From Serinus canaria (taxonomy: Eukaryota; Chordata; Aves; Passeriformes; Fringillidae), in contig NC_066334.1 of NCBI RefSeq assembly GCF_022539315.1, positions 558,001-622,000 on the forward strand: a stretch of 64,000 nucleotides of DNA. The letters are read 5' to 3'. This document shows positions 45,641 to 55,800 of this stretch, piece after piece (position 1 is the stretch's first letter; each line of letters starts with the position of its first letter). Both the position numbers and the translations under genes were made by a program. The notes under the pieces were generated by a model, which saw only the letters and a program-made list of their open reading frames with translations, did not search any database and was not told the DNA's origin.

Positions 45641-48329
45641 GCTCTAAACCCTCAGACATTGCAGCAGCAACAGAAACAGGGTTACCTTCCAGCCGTTGCT
45701 CCTCCATGCTCAGCGCAGCCCCTCCCCGCAGAGATGAAATCCTCGCTTGGAGCTGTTCTGTGCCTCTGCCTCCTTCCTGGGGTCCCTCACAGGAGGATGC
45801 TCGGCTGCCCAGTGCCACCCTCTGCCCTTCCTCCTCTCTGTTTCACCTGGTGCCCGGGAACTCGGGGTTCGTACACACAGAATCCCTCGTGCAGAGGGCT
45901 CGGAAATGCCAGAGGAGAGAGCTGAAGGAGAGAGGGAGCCGCTGGTTCCCCCTCTTCAGGTCCCTGCAACAGGATAAACAGGTTGAGTGAGGTGGGGCAG
46001 TCCCGTGTCACGTTTCAGCACGAGCCATCCAGGGCCAGGTACGCTCAGCAAGCGTACAGGGTTAAATGGATGTAAAAGGTTAAACTTTATTTAACTCTGC
46101 GCAGAGAAACCTCCCCATAGTGTCCCCGGTGGGGTGGGCAGGGTGGGGGCTGCAGCCAATGCCTGCTGGAGTGGTGGCTAGTGACTGGTGTAACTGGTAA
46201 AGGTGCTGGTTTGCTCTGGGATGGTGTTGGAGAGCTCTGAGATCCCTGGAAACTGTCGATTTGTGGTACAGGTCAGAGTGGGGATGTTGAGCTGAAAGGT
46301 GCTGGGCAGCACCGAGGGCTCAGCCTGGAGCTGGGGAGCCCCTGTTGCTCTCACCCTTTCTCCTGAAGAGCCAGACCTGCCTGTCCCCAGCCTGCAGAGC
46401 ACTTGGGGTGACTGGGAAAGGCAAGACAGGACAGAGGGAGGCCCTTGGTGGTGACAGGCTGCAATCACAGATATCCATGGGGTTTCCGGCTGTTCACACA
46501 CCCTTCACAGAGGTTAGAAAAATCCCCTATTGGGAACAGTTCCTCCATCCCTACTGAGCTGGGGAACATTAAGTAGGTGATAATAAGTGGTCCCTGAGTG
46601 GGAGGGCCTGCTCTCCTCTGGAAAGTGCTACTCCAGACAATTTATCATTCAAACAAAGAGGGGGAAAAAGGGTTAAACACTGCCTGGCCTTCCCAGCCAG
46701 TGGTGGCTTTGGTTATCTGCAGCATGGCTGCAGGGCTACATGATGCCTGTACATGTTTGGGGATCAGGAGTTAAGTGTTTAAATGATAAGTGATATCTTA
46801 AAAACATACGTTTAGCAATGAATCTTTACCAACAATACTATACTATTAGTTAATAGGCAGAATTAACTCACTGGCCTGGGGCCAAGCCCGTCACAGCCAG
46901 AGCCAGAACAGCTGAAGCTGCTTTTCACTTGGGTTTTGCTTTTACCGGATTTTCTGCTGCAGGGAGACTCCAATTTCTGTAAAAATATGCTCGTGTTTTC
47001 TTCTTCCCAACCTGCCCTGGTAAGCTTGAGGTTCCTTGGAACCCAAGGGATTTAGCCAGGACCTGGAAAGCTTTCCTCTTGCGTGCAGAAGTGTGACCAA
47101 GGGTGTTGATTCAGGACCAAGGGTGCTGATTCTCTACAGGGCATCTCTCGGTGGCCCTGTACCAGCTGCCTGTCTGCTTTTGGTGGGACTTTACAGGCAG
47201 ATTTACTCTGGATGCCAGCATGGGACTCACTCCCCATCTCTCCCATCCTACATAAACCTCCCTCCCTCAGCTGGGGCATTGAGACTGACCAAGTAGCTTC
47301 CTTGGACCAAAGAAGCATCTCCCGAATCTTTCTGGTAGCTGAGGCTCCTTGGAATCACCAAAGATGACTGCACTGAGCCTTGAGTCTGTGCCTGACAGCT
47401 CTGTGTCACCACTTGCTGCTTTCCTTGGGGCCTCCCTTGACTCCCAGCTGTCACCTCCTGCACCTCTTGAACCTCACAGAGGGTGAGAGGGAGCCGCCTT
47501 CTCCAGGTGTGATGGGCCAAGGGTTTCACATGCAAATGACCTTTTCCTTTCTGCATCAGGACCTGAAAATGCAGCATTAAATGTGAGACCATCAAACCTG
47601 TTTTAATGTTCCCCTAGATGTTATCTCGCCTGGCTCTGTCGGCCTGGGAACCATCTTTTGATGTAAACCAAAATCAAGTTGGAGGGGTGGTTGTCCCATT
47701 TTTGTGACTCTCATCAAGGCTGTACCTGATGCTCTCTGCAGCAGGGCTTGAGTGTCCTGTGGCAGTGCTGCCCCAGGGTTACTTGTGGGCAGCAGGGACC
47801 AGCACAACCAGTGGAACTTGACTTCCAACTGGCCACATCCAAGCTGCCTGATGGTGGCCATGTCCATGTGACACAGTTCCAAGGCCACTTGTCACCAGAT
47901 GGCAGCAAGGAGAGCATCAGCTCTCAGTGTGGCTGAGGACAGCAGTGAGGGTGCACAGTACTCTCTGGTCCATGGCCAGCCTCCACTGCAGCCACTAAAT
48001 CTGGTGCAGAGTGAATGGAAGGTGCAGAGAAGGACATTGGAGGAAGCCTGGAGTTCTCTGTCATGGCTTGGTGCTTTGCAGCACTTGCTGGTCTGCTCAG
48101 ATACTGAGACATGGTGACCAGAGGAGCTTGTGGGATTCAGGTCAGAAGGTGCATACTGGGAACAACAACTTTGTGAGGGTGGCAGTGGAACCTTGGCAGG
48201 CCTTCCCATAGATGCCAAGAAATGCAGCAGTCATAGAAAGCCCTTCCTGGGAGCAGAGTGAAGGTGTGAGGTGGGACCAGTGCTCACAGTTCATGACTGG
48301 CTGTGAAGAGCATCTTCAGGGCACAAACC
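45641..48329. other. intergenic, nothing firmly recognised
   Basis: No supported gene. A 63-codon frame from 45734 starts with a signal-like hydrophobic run but has no splice or homology support. A second AT-rich patch lies at 46,560-47,000. Confidence 0.4.
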
Positions 48330-49993
48330 GGACTCCAGAGAGGATGTAAGAGCTTCAAAGTCAGTGCAGCAGCCAGACAAGTCTGCGTAGTCCATCTCCA
48401 TCAGCAACAGCCTAAGGGGGAGCTCAAAAGAGAAAAGGTCTCCAGTGACTGTTCCCCGGGGACAAAATTCCCATTGTGTCTGGCAGTGCAGCCTGGAGAG
48501 CTTCAAGAAAATCCTGAGGGTCTGGGTGGACACTGGCAAACACACGGGGCTGCTGCTCTTGGACTCCAGGCTTCCACTTTGGAACATTGATGGATCCTTG
48601 GGAACATGTGGGACCTTAACAGCCCTGGGATCCGGAAGGACTGAAATGAGGATATGATGAGTTTGGAAATGATGAGTGCTTTCAGACATCTGATGGGAAA
48701 TGCTGGCTGCTCCAGAGCAGCAGGGAGTGGGGCAGCCTGGTACAGGGCTGGAATTGTAGGTAACTTCTGGGGTCCTTGGGATCCTTGCCGTGGAGAAGAA
48801 CACATCTGAAGGAAGGAGAAGCAAGGCCACCGGCTGTCCTGGCCTTCAGCCTCTTTCCTCAATGCAAGAGTGACCCCAAAAGAGCTTCTAAAGATGAAAG
48901 CTTCTCCACACATGATGGAGCTGAGCCACAGGGTTCTCATGTTGGATGTGGGGCCAGCCTGGATGAGCAGTAACATCTGCAGTGACAGGAACTCCCAAAG
49001 CAGACCAGAGCCTGAGCTGGGGAAGACCATTTGGCTCATGCATGTGGCCAACACCATCAGGGAGCTGTGACCTCCACTAACCACTCCTGTGGAATCATTT
49101 CCTGTGGTAGGTCAAGGCAGAGAACCCAAGGCGCTCAAGCTGCTGATGTATCAAAGAGATAAGGAAGAGCACAGTGGAGCCTAGACTGTTTTTTCCATGT
49201 CCTTCCATGGGGAGTTGAGGGACAGGAATCCATCCTGGAGGTGCAGTGGGTCTTCAGGTCCTGGCCTATGAACCTGGCACAGCTTGTGTAGAGATCCATG
49301 TGCAGGGTGTGACCTCCCTAGAAGGATGTTCCAGGACACAAGTGCTTCCTGCAGGATGCACCTGAACCTTCTGCTCAACCACCAGTAGTTGGGACACAGC
49401 TATGGGGGGTGAGCAGAGGGCACTGCTGGGTACAATCTGGATACTAGAGAGGTGCGATGTCAGGTGGCAGGGGAACTCCTGGGATAAAGAGTCCTGGCAG
49501 CAGCCCCGTGTCATGGATTCACAGGATGGTTTGGGTTGGAAGGGACCTTAAAGACATCTGGTCCCAACCTCCCTGGCAAGTCCTGAAGAGGGTGTGGATC
49601 ATGAGGTGCCCACAGGGCAGATGTGGTTCCCAGGCATGGGGGAAGTTGAGGCCTGTTGAGCGCTGCGATGTAGAATTGGAGCTGGGTCTCAGCTTGCACC
49701 TTCTTGGAAGGTCCTGCTTGACCCCAGCACTGTCAATGGGGCTTGTGACCAAGTCACAACTTCTCCGCGTGGGAAGTGGGGGGAATCCTGTTCTCTCCTG
49801 GCTGGCTGCAGGGGGATGGTGGAGGAGAAGTGTGCAGGGGCTCAGGGCTGCCCGGAACAAGCCTCGGATTTACCAACTCCTTGGATTTTTGTTTCTTTCT
49901 TTATATCCTGCTGTACGCGTCTCCTTCTCCAGACGGGAATCTCCTCACTGCCCCAGCCCCCCGGCTCCGGTGGGCAGCTGCGGGGGCTCAGCC
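48330..49993 (+). repeat. tandem duplication, copy A
   Basis: Matches copy B at 49994-51694 head to tail. The first 0.54 kb (48330-48868) is diverged with both substitutions and indels. The remaining 1.12 kb (about 48,869-49,990) matches copy B with about nine 1-2 base insertions/deletions and no substitution that I could find. I recognise no gene in the unit; a short CR1 end is embedded at 49512-49600. Confidence 0.9.
49512..49600 (-). mobile_element. CR1 LINE, short 3' fragment (in copy A)
   Basis: 'tcatggattcacaggatggt', 'ttgggttggaagggacctta' and 'catctggtcccaacctccct' are the CR1 end in reverse. The same fragment recurs in copy B. Confidence 0.82.
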
Positions 49994-51694
49994 GGACTCC
50001 AGCGGGAGTAAGCAGCTTCAAAGTCAGTGACGCCAGCCAGCCAATGGTCCTGGGCGTAGTCCCACCTCATCATGCAGCTGCACAGCCTACGGTGGAGCTC
50101 AAAAGAGAAATGGTCTCCGTGCCGGTTTCCCCGGGGCCACAATTCCCCTCGTGTCTGGCAGGGCACCCGGGAGAGCTTCAAAGAAAATCCTGAGGTACTG
50201 GGTGGACGCGACTGGCAGAACACACGGAGACGCTGCTGCTTCTTGGACTCCAGGCTTCCCACTTTGGAACAGGGCATGGAGCCCTTGGAACCCTGTGGGA
50301 ACCTTTAACAGCCCTGGGGATCCGAAGGACTGTAATCTGAAGGATATGATGAGTTTGGTGAATGAGGAGGGCGTTCAACAGCTGAGGGAAATGCTGGCTG
50401 CTCACAGAGCAGCAGGGAGTTGGGGGGCACCCTGGGCACAGGCTGGAATTGTAGGTAACTTCTGGGTTCCCTGGGGATCCTGTGCCGGGGAGAAGGGAAC
50501 ACTCTGAAGGAAGGAGAAGCAAGGCCAGCCGCTGTGTCCCTGGGCCGGCACAGCCTCGTGCCTCAATGCAAGAGTGACCCCAAAAGAGCTTCTAAAGATG
50601 AAAGCTTCTCCACACATGATGGAGCTGAGCCACAGGGTTCTCATGTTGGATGTGGGGCCAGCCTGGATGAGCAGTAACATCTGCAGTGACAGGAACTCCC
50701 AAAGCAGACCAGAGCCTGAGCTGGGGAAGACCATTTGCTCATGCATGTGGCCAACACCATCAGGGAGCTGTGACCTCCACTAACCACTCCTGTGGAATCA
50801 TTTCCTGTGGGTAGGTCAAGGCAGAGAACCCAAGGCGCTCAAGCTGCGCTGATGTATCAAAGAGATAAGGAAGAGCACAGTGGAGCCTAGACTGTTTTTT
50901 CCATGTCCTTCCATGGGGAGTTGAGGGACAGGAATCCATCCTGGAGGTGCAGTGGGTCTTCAGGTCCTGGCCTATGAACCTGGCACAGCTTGTGTAGAGA
51001 TCCATGTGCAGGTGTGACCTCCCTAGAAGGATGTTCCAGGACACAAGTGCTTCCTGCAGGATGCACCTGAACCTTCTGCTCAACCACAGTAGTTGGGACA
51101 CACTATGGGGGGTGAGCAGAGGGCACTGCTGGGTACAATCTGGATACTAGAGAGGTGCGATGTCAGTGGCAGGGGAACTCCTGGATAAAGAGTCCTGGCA
51201 GCAGCCCCGTGTCATGGATTCACAGGATGGTTTGGGTTGGAAGGGACCTTAAAGACATCTGGTCCCAACCTCCCTGGCAAGTCCTGAAGAGGGTGTGGAT
51301 CATGAGGTGCCCACAGGGCAGATGTGGTTCCCCAGGCATGGGGGAAGTTGAGGCCTGTTGAGCGCTGCGATGTAGAATTGGAGCTGGGTCTCAGCTTGCA
51401 CCTTCTTGGAAGGTCCTGCTTGACCCCAGCACTGTCAATGGGGCTTGTGACCAAGTCACAACTTCTCCGCGTGGGAAGTGGGGGGAATCCTGTTCTCTCC
51501 TGGCTGGCTGCAGGGGGATGGTGGAGGAGAAGTGTGCAGGGGCTCAGGGCTGCCCGGAACAAGCCTCGGATTTACCAACTCCTTGGATTTTTGTTTCTTT
51601 CTTTATATCCTGCTGTACGCGTCTCCTTCTCCAGACGGGAATCTCCTCACTGCCCCAGCCCCCCGGCTCCGGTGGGCAGCTGCGGGGGCTCAGC
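49994..51694 (+). repeat. tandem duplication, copy B
   Basis: Second unit, starting again at 'ggactccag' and ending at 'ggggctcagcc', where it runs into the EPHB2 CpG island. Its 3' two-thirds are the same as copy A apart from single-base indels. Confidence 0.9.
51212..51300 (-). mobile_element. CR1 LINE, short 3' fragment (in copy B)
   Basis: Duplicate of the fragment at 49512-49600, identical over its length as far as I can align by eye. Confidence 0.82.
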
Positions 51695-52190
51695 CCCGCG
51701 GCAGAGATGCCCGGCCCGTGGCCGCGGACGGCGCGAAGGGCGCGGCGGCGGGGGCATCCCCCGGGATCCCCCGCCCCTCCGCCCCCTCGCCGGTGCCGGC
51801 GGCGCAGCGAGCCCCGGCGAGGCGGATTTGGGCTGAAATCACGGCTTTCTCTGGATGATCGACAGCTCCGGGAGAAACCATCGGCAGACCGGGGGGAGCC
51901 GCCGCCCGCTCGCCGCCCCCCGCCCCCCGCCCGCCGCCGGCCCCGCCGCGCCCCCCCCGCCGCCGCCCCCCCCTCGCCGCCCCCTCTGGCCGCCCCCGCC
52001 AGCAGCGCGGCCCCGGGCGGGGCGGTGGCGGGGCGGGCGGCGCGGGGCGTCCCCCGCGCGGCGGCGGCGGTGGCTCGGCCCGGCCGCGGCGGCGGGGCCG
52101 GCGGAGCGCTCCGTGCCCGCGGCCGTGCCCGCGCCGGCGGCGGCCCCAGTGAGGGGCTCTGGGCTCTGCGCTCTGCGCTGCGCCGCCTCC

Positions 52191-52217
52191 ATGGAGCGCC
52201 GGCCGCGCCACCTCTGA
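52191..52217 (+). promoter_or_regulatory. EPHB2: EPHB2 upstream ORF (8 codons)
   Basis: ATG at 52191 in a favourable context (cctccATGG) opens MERRPRHL and stops at TGA 52215-52217. The stop overlaps the next ATG as TGATG, which is in frame with EPHB2. This may modulate initiation or allow reinitiation, provided the transcript start lies upstream; that is inference. Confidence 0.5.
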
Positions 52218-52237
52218 TGCCCGGCCCGGCGCGCACC

Positions 52238-52301
52238 ATGGGGCCGCTGTGGCTCTGCTGCCTGCCCCTCGCCCTCCTGCCCCTGCTCGCCGCCGTGGAA
52301 G
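52238..52301 (+). CDS. EPHB2: EPH receptor B2, exon 1 (signal peptide), partial gene
   Basis: The exon encodes MGPLWLCCLPLALLPLLAAV followed by E and the first base of the next codon, then a consensus donor (gaag|gtaagg), i.e. phase 1. The LLPLLAAVE end matches the EPHB2 signal peptide of amniotes, and the MGPLW start is as I recall it for chicken. The product is a transmembrane receptor tyrosine kinase that binds ephrin-B ligands and guides axons, synapses and epithelial sorting; none of those domains is in the window. The chosen ATG has a strong context (gcaccATGG). An in-frame ATG at 52217 would add MPGPART in a weaker context. The rest of the gene lies beyond the right edge. Conserved order after C1QB supports the call. 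Confidence 0.93.
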
Positions 52302-53189
52302 GTAAGGGGGGCGCGCGGGGGGCGGGGGCCCTGCGGGTAGGGCGAGCTCCCTCCGGGTTTTTCCCGTTTTTTGGGGGGTGGCACTTTGCCCCCTGCCCCC
52401 CTCCCCGCCGCACGCCCTTCGGAGGGAAGGCGAAGTTTGGGCAAGTGCTACCCCGGCTGGAGGTGTCGCCGCCGGAGCCCGGTGTGTCGCGTGTGCTCCC
52501 CCCCCCCGCCCCCAGACCCTCCCGAACGCTGGCCGCCCTTCTCCCCGCCGTCCCTCCGCCGGAGTGGGCATCCCTGGGTACCGCAGAGGGTCCCCCAGGG
52601 ATGCCCGGGATTCGCCGCTCCGTGCCCACTGCTGCTCTCGGCGGAGACTTTGGGGTGCCCCTCCGCCAGGCCTTACCGGCGTTCTGGAGCTGGTGGCCGG
52701 CTCCCCGTTGGCACCGTGGCGTTCTCGGCGTCCCCGGGAGGAGCCGAGCTCCCCGCCGAGCTCCCCGGTGCTCAGACAAAGCAGTGTGAGGCGGCAGGTG
52801 GGGAGCTCCAGGACTGGGTGTGCGGGGACGGCGCTGGGTGGGAGCCCCACGGTGGGGTCCGTGCAAGGGGAGACTCGTTCTCCTGCTCCCCAACCATCCC
52901 GGCCATTCCTGCCTGCTCCCACCCGCCCGCTGCATGGACACCCTGGGAAGTGCCAAAGAACTGGGTTGGGCAGGGGCGAGGGCCAGGTGTCAGGCCAAAA
53001 ACCGGCTTGTCCTGGAGCAGCGTGGTCCAGGGATGCCTGTCCATTGTGGAAGGGTTGTGTTGGAGGGGCTGGGTGGCTCTGCTATCCCTCCGGCTTCATT
53101 GGGCTGGTGGGCAGGCTGGGTGGCCAGTGCTGGCCCTGTGTGTGCAGGGCGGTGGGAGCCGCTCGGACGGTGTTTGTCTGGAACATGGA

Positions 53190-53370
53190 TGAGGCACCAT
53201 TTATTAAGTTGGAGTTTTGGGAGATGACTCATGGGTTGGCCAGCTATACATCGTGATATTTACAATATGGGAGCTTGGCATAAATAGGACTATTTACGTT
53301 GCAGCGGAGAGCGCTCGCCAGCTCTGCTATTCAAATGAGCCCAGCATGGTTTTAATTATGGGGGGGAGGG
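53190..53370. promoter_or_regulatory. EPHB2: candidate intronic enhancer in EPHB2
   Basis: An AT-rich island in a GC-rich intron with a perfect AP-1 site (TGACTCA, 53225-53231), an octamer-like ATTCAAAT and a TAATTA-type homeodomain core (ttttaattat). No repeat signature. Enhancer role is inferred from composition and motif density only. Confidence 0.35.
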
Positions 53371-54549
53371 TTGGGGTAAGGAGTGTGTTTGTGAGAGCAT
53401 ACGTGTCCATGCAGGATGTCTGGCCCCGTCCACTGGTGGCCTTGACACTTCCAATGGGCTCGGGGCTCGGCCAGCGGGGCCCATGTGCACTTGACCATGA
53501 CAAGCTGATGCTGTCAACTGTGGCGTGCTGGGTGCCTTGGGCAGGGATGGGGTGACACTTCCACCCCAGCCTGCTCCTCCTGCTGCCCAGGAGGTGCTGC
53601 CAGCCGGTGCTGTGGGTCAGTGGCTGGCTCCCGGGGTTCCCGCATGTGTTCGTGGAGCATGAGTGACTTCCCCACCATCATGGCAGGAGCGGCAGGCGCT
53701 GGATGCATGAGTGCCAAGGGATAGGGAGTATACCTAGGAATGAGGGGCTGGCCAGTGCAGGTGGGGTGTTTCACCCGCTCGAGATGATCGCTCTAAGGTG
53801 TGCTCCTCCACGGATGGGGATGCTCCCAGGGAGATGGTCAGTGGGCTTCCAGCGGCCATTCCCAGCCGGGGCTGACTGTTTTGGTTTGGGTTTGCTGTGG
53901 TCTCCCCATGCCCCTGCTGTTGCCTCTTGCCCTGTGTGTGTCATGGGGCTGTGATGGTCACTCTCAGGGCTGGTGTGGGCAGCCAGATACCTAATCTAGC
54001 CTTCCAGGAAAAGGCTTCTGGAGTGCTGGCAAGGTGAAAACGTGTGGGATGCAGCTCTTTGGGCGTGCCTCTGCTCCTTTCTTTCTGCAACTGCCTCTTC
54101 CCACCGCTTCCAAGTGCCTGGATGTGGTGTCCACCTGCACTTCTGAATGCTCTGGATCCCTTTGGTGTGGACAGATGGACCCAAAAGTAGCTGCTGGCCA
54201 TGGATGTGGTGGCTGGACACACCGTGTTCCCACGGCTGCAGGGAACCTCCATGGTGGCAATGCCCTCCATCACCAGCCCCAGCATATTCCAGGGCCAAAA
54301 TGGGGGCAGAAAAGCTTGTTCAGGAGAAAACTACCATTCTGGAGGATCCTGCCTCTTGAGTCCTGTTTTCGCCTCTGTCACAGAACGTTTCTGTACTGCT
54401 GGTAATTTCACTTGTCTCCTCCGTGCCTCAGTTTTCCTAATTACAAGGCGTAAAATAATCCAAGCATCTTTCCCAAGGGAGCTGCGAGGTTTTGTTAATG
54501 AACATGACAAAGTGCTTTGGGATCCGTGGTTGAAAGCGCAGCCTTAGTC

Positions 54550-54680
54550 AGTGGGGCTGTGTGTGGGGTGTTTATTTATCTACATGCTTTATATTTCTCT
54601 GCGCGCTATATATTCACTTGCATTTAACAAACCTTAATTAGAAACAAAGCCGATAGGGAAGGAAATATAAACAGGAGTGT
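54550..54680. promoter_or_regulatory. EPHB2: candidate intronic conserved element in EPHB2
   Basis: An AT-rich stretch with a TTAATTAG homeodomain core directly next to a SOX-type AACAAAG. Conservation is untested. Confidence 0.25.
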
Positions 54681-55704
54681 GCATGGAAATTGGAAGTTGA
54701 TTGCTCACTGGCCAGCAAAACGCGTGGTTTGGGCTCGGGAGGGAAGGCTGTTTGGTTAAAACCGGCTCTGTTAAAAGGAAATGTAAAAAGAACATGAAAC
54801 ATAAATCAGTATGGAAAACAGGGAGGTGGATGACAACATACATAAAGCAGAGGTTAGGAATTGCCTATAGTTGTGAAGGCGGTTGGAAGGTAATGTGTCT
54901 GCAGCTGAGAAAGTTCAGGCTTCTCAAAGGAAAGTTTTTTGTGAGTTTTTCAAAAAAAAAAAAAAAAAACCAAACAAAACCCAAACCAGAAAGTCAAGAA
55001 CAAAGGAGTCCTGGAAGGGTCTGGATCCCACACCAGTTGGTAACGCCGCTATCGCTAACGGCCCCGCTTTGTATTCCTGCTGCGTAGGCTGCGCGCCGAT
55101 CGCGGGACTGACGCTCCCGAGGTATTTTGGGGGGAGCTGGGAAGGACACGGAGGTATTTTAAAATCAACAGCCTGGCTAACTCACGTGCGAGGAGGGAAA
55201 ACCAACCTGATGGCGCTCTTCACCCCGGTGGAGTTAACTTTTCACAGACCTTGCGGTGCTGGCAAGCTTCCCGAGGACTGGAGGAGAGCCAGCCCTGTGC
55301 CAAAAATGCAAAAGGAGACATGAGATGGCCCTGCTATCAGTGAGGGTGTGGGCAGCACAGAGCCAGCAGCATGGAGGCAGCGACAGGCTCCAATGGGCGA
55401 TGGAGAATTGCCCGGCACAAGTTTAGTTGGGAAACAGGATCATGGGTAAGGGGATTCGATTTTGAGCATCAGCTGTGCTGAGCAATCCTAATCCTAAACC
55501 CAGTCTTGGTCTTGGAGAGGGATGCTGGGGCTGGAGTATCCACTCCTGGCGTGGGTATTTCCAGGGCGTGCTGTGGCTGAGGTGCTGGACACGGCCATCC
55601 CTGCCCATCCTCCAAGCAAGATGGAGACAGGACTTCAGTGCTTCTGCACATTTAATAGTGAATTATAATATACGTAATATTTACGGCACTCTCGGACATA
55701 TGGT

Positions 55705-55800
55705 GGGATTGTTGGGGGGTCCTGTGCAGGACCAGGATTTGGACTGGATGATCCTTGTGGGTCCCTTCCAATTTGGGATATTCTGTGATTCTGTAGTATA
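55705..55800 (+). mobile_element. CR1 LINE, terminal fragment
   Basis: 'gggggtcctgtgcaggacca', 'ttggactggatgatccttgt' and 'gggtcccttccaatttggga', ending 'attctgtgattctgtag', is the end of a CR1 subtype. Plus strand. Confidence 0.8.

Larger units (their letters stand above)
51690..52860 (+). promoter_or_regulatory. EPHB2: EPHB2 CpG island and promoter
   Basis: Extremely GC- and CpG-rich DNA, with C- and G-runs, surrounds the first coding exon and the 5' end of intron 1. The left edge coincides with the end of duplication copy B. CpG-island promoters are typical of Eph receptor genes. No TATA box is seen near the expected start. The long open frames crossing the island on both strands reflect base composition. 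Confidence 0.85.

Noticed and set aside
45734..45925. 63-codon frame starting MKSSLGAVLCLCLLPG, like a small secreted protein
   Set aside because: No cysteine pattern or family recognised, no splice or poly(A) support; hydrophobic starts of this length occur by chance.
52217..52237. Start of EPHB2 at the upstream in-frame ATG
   Set aside because: Weak initiation context and it places charged/proline residues before the signal peptide; 52238 has a strong context and matches the avian N terminus as I recall it. Kept as a possible minor start.
51544..52956. Very long open frames on both strands across the EPHB2 CpG island (up to about 470 codons antisense)
   Set aside because: CpG-rich DNA contains few stop codons; several overlapping frames are open at once, none has recognisable domains, and the antisense frame crosses the EPHB2 exon.
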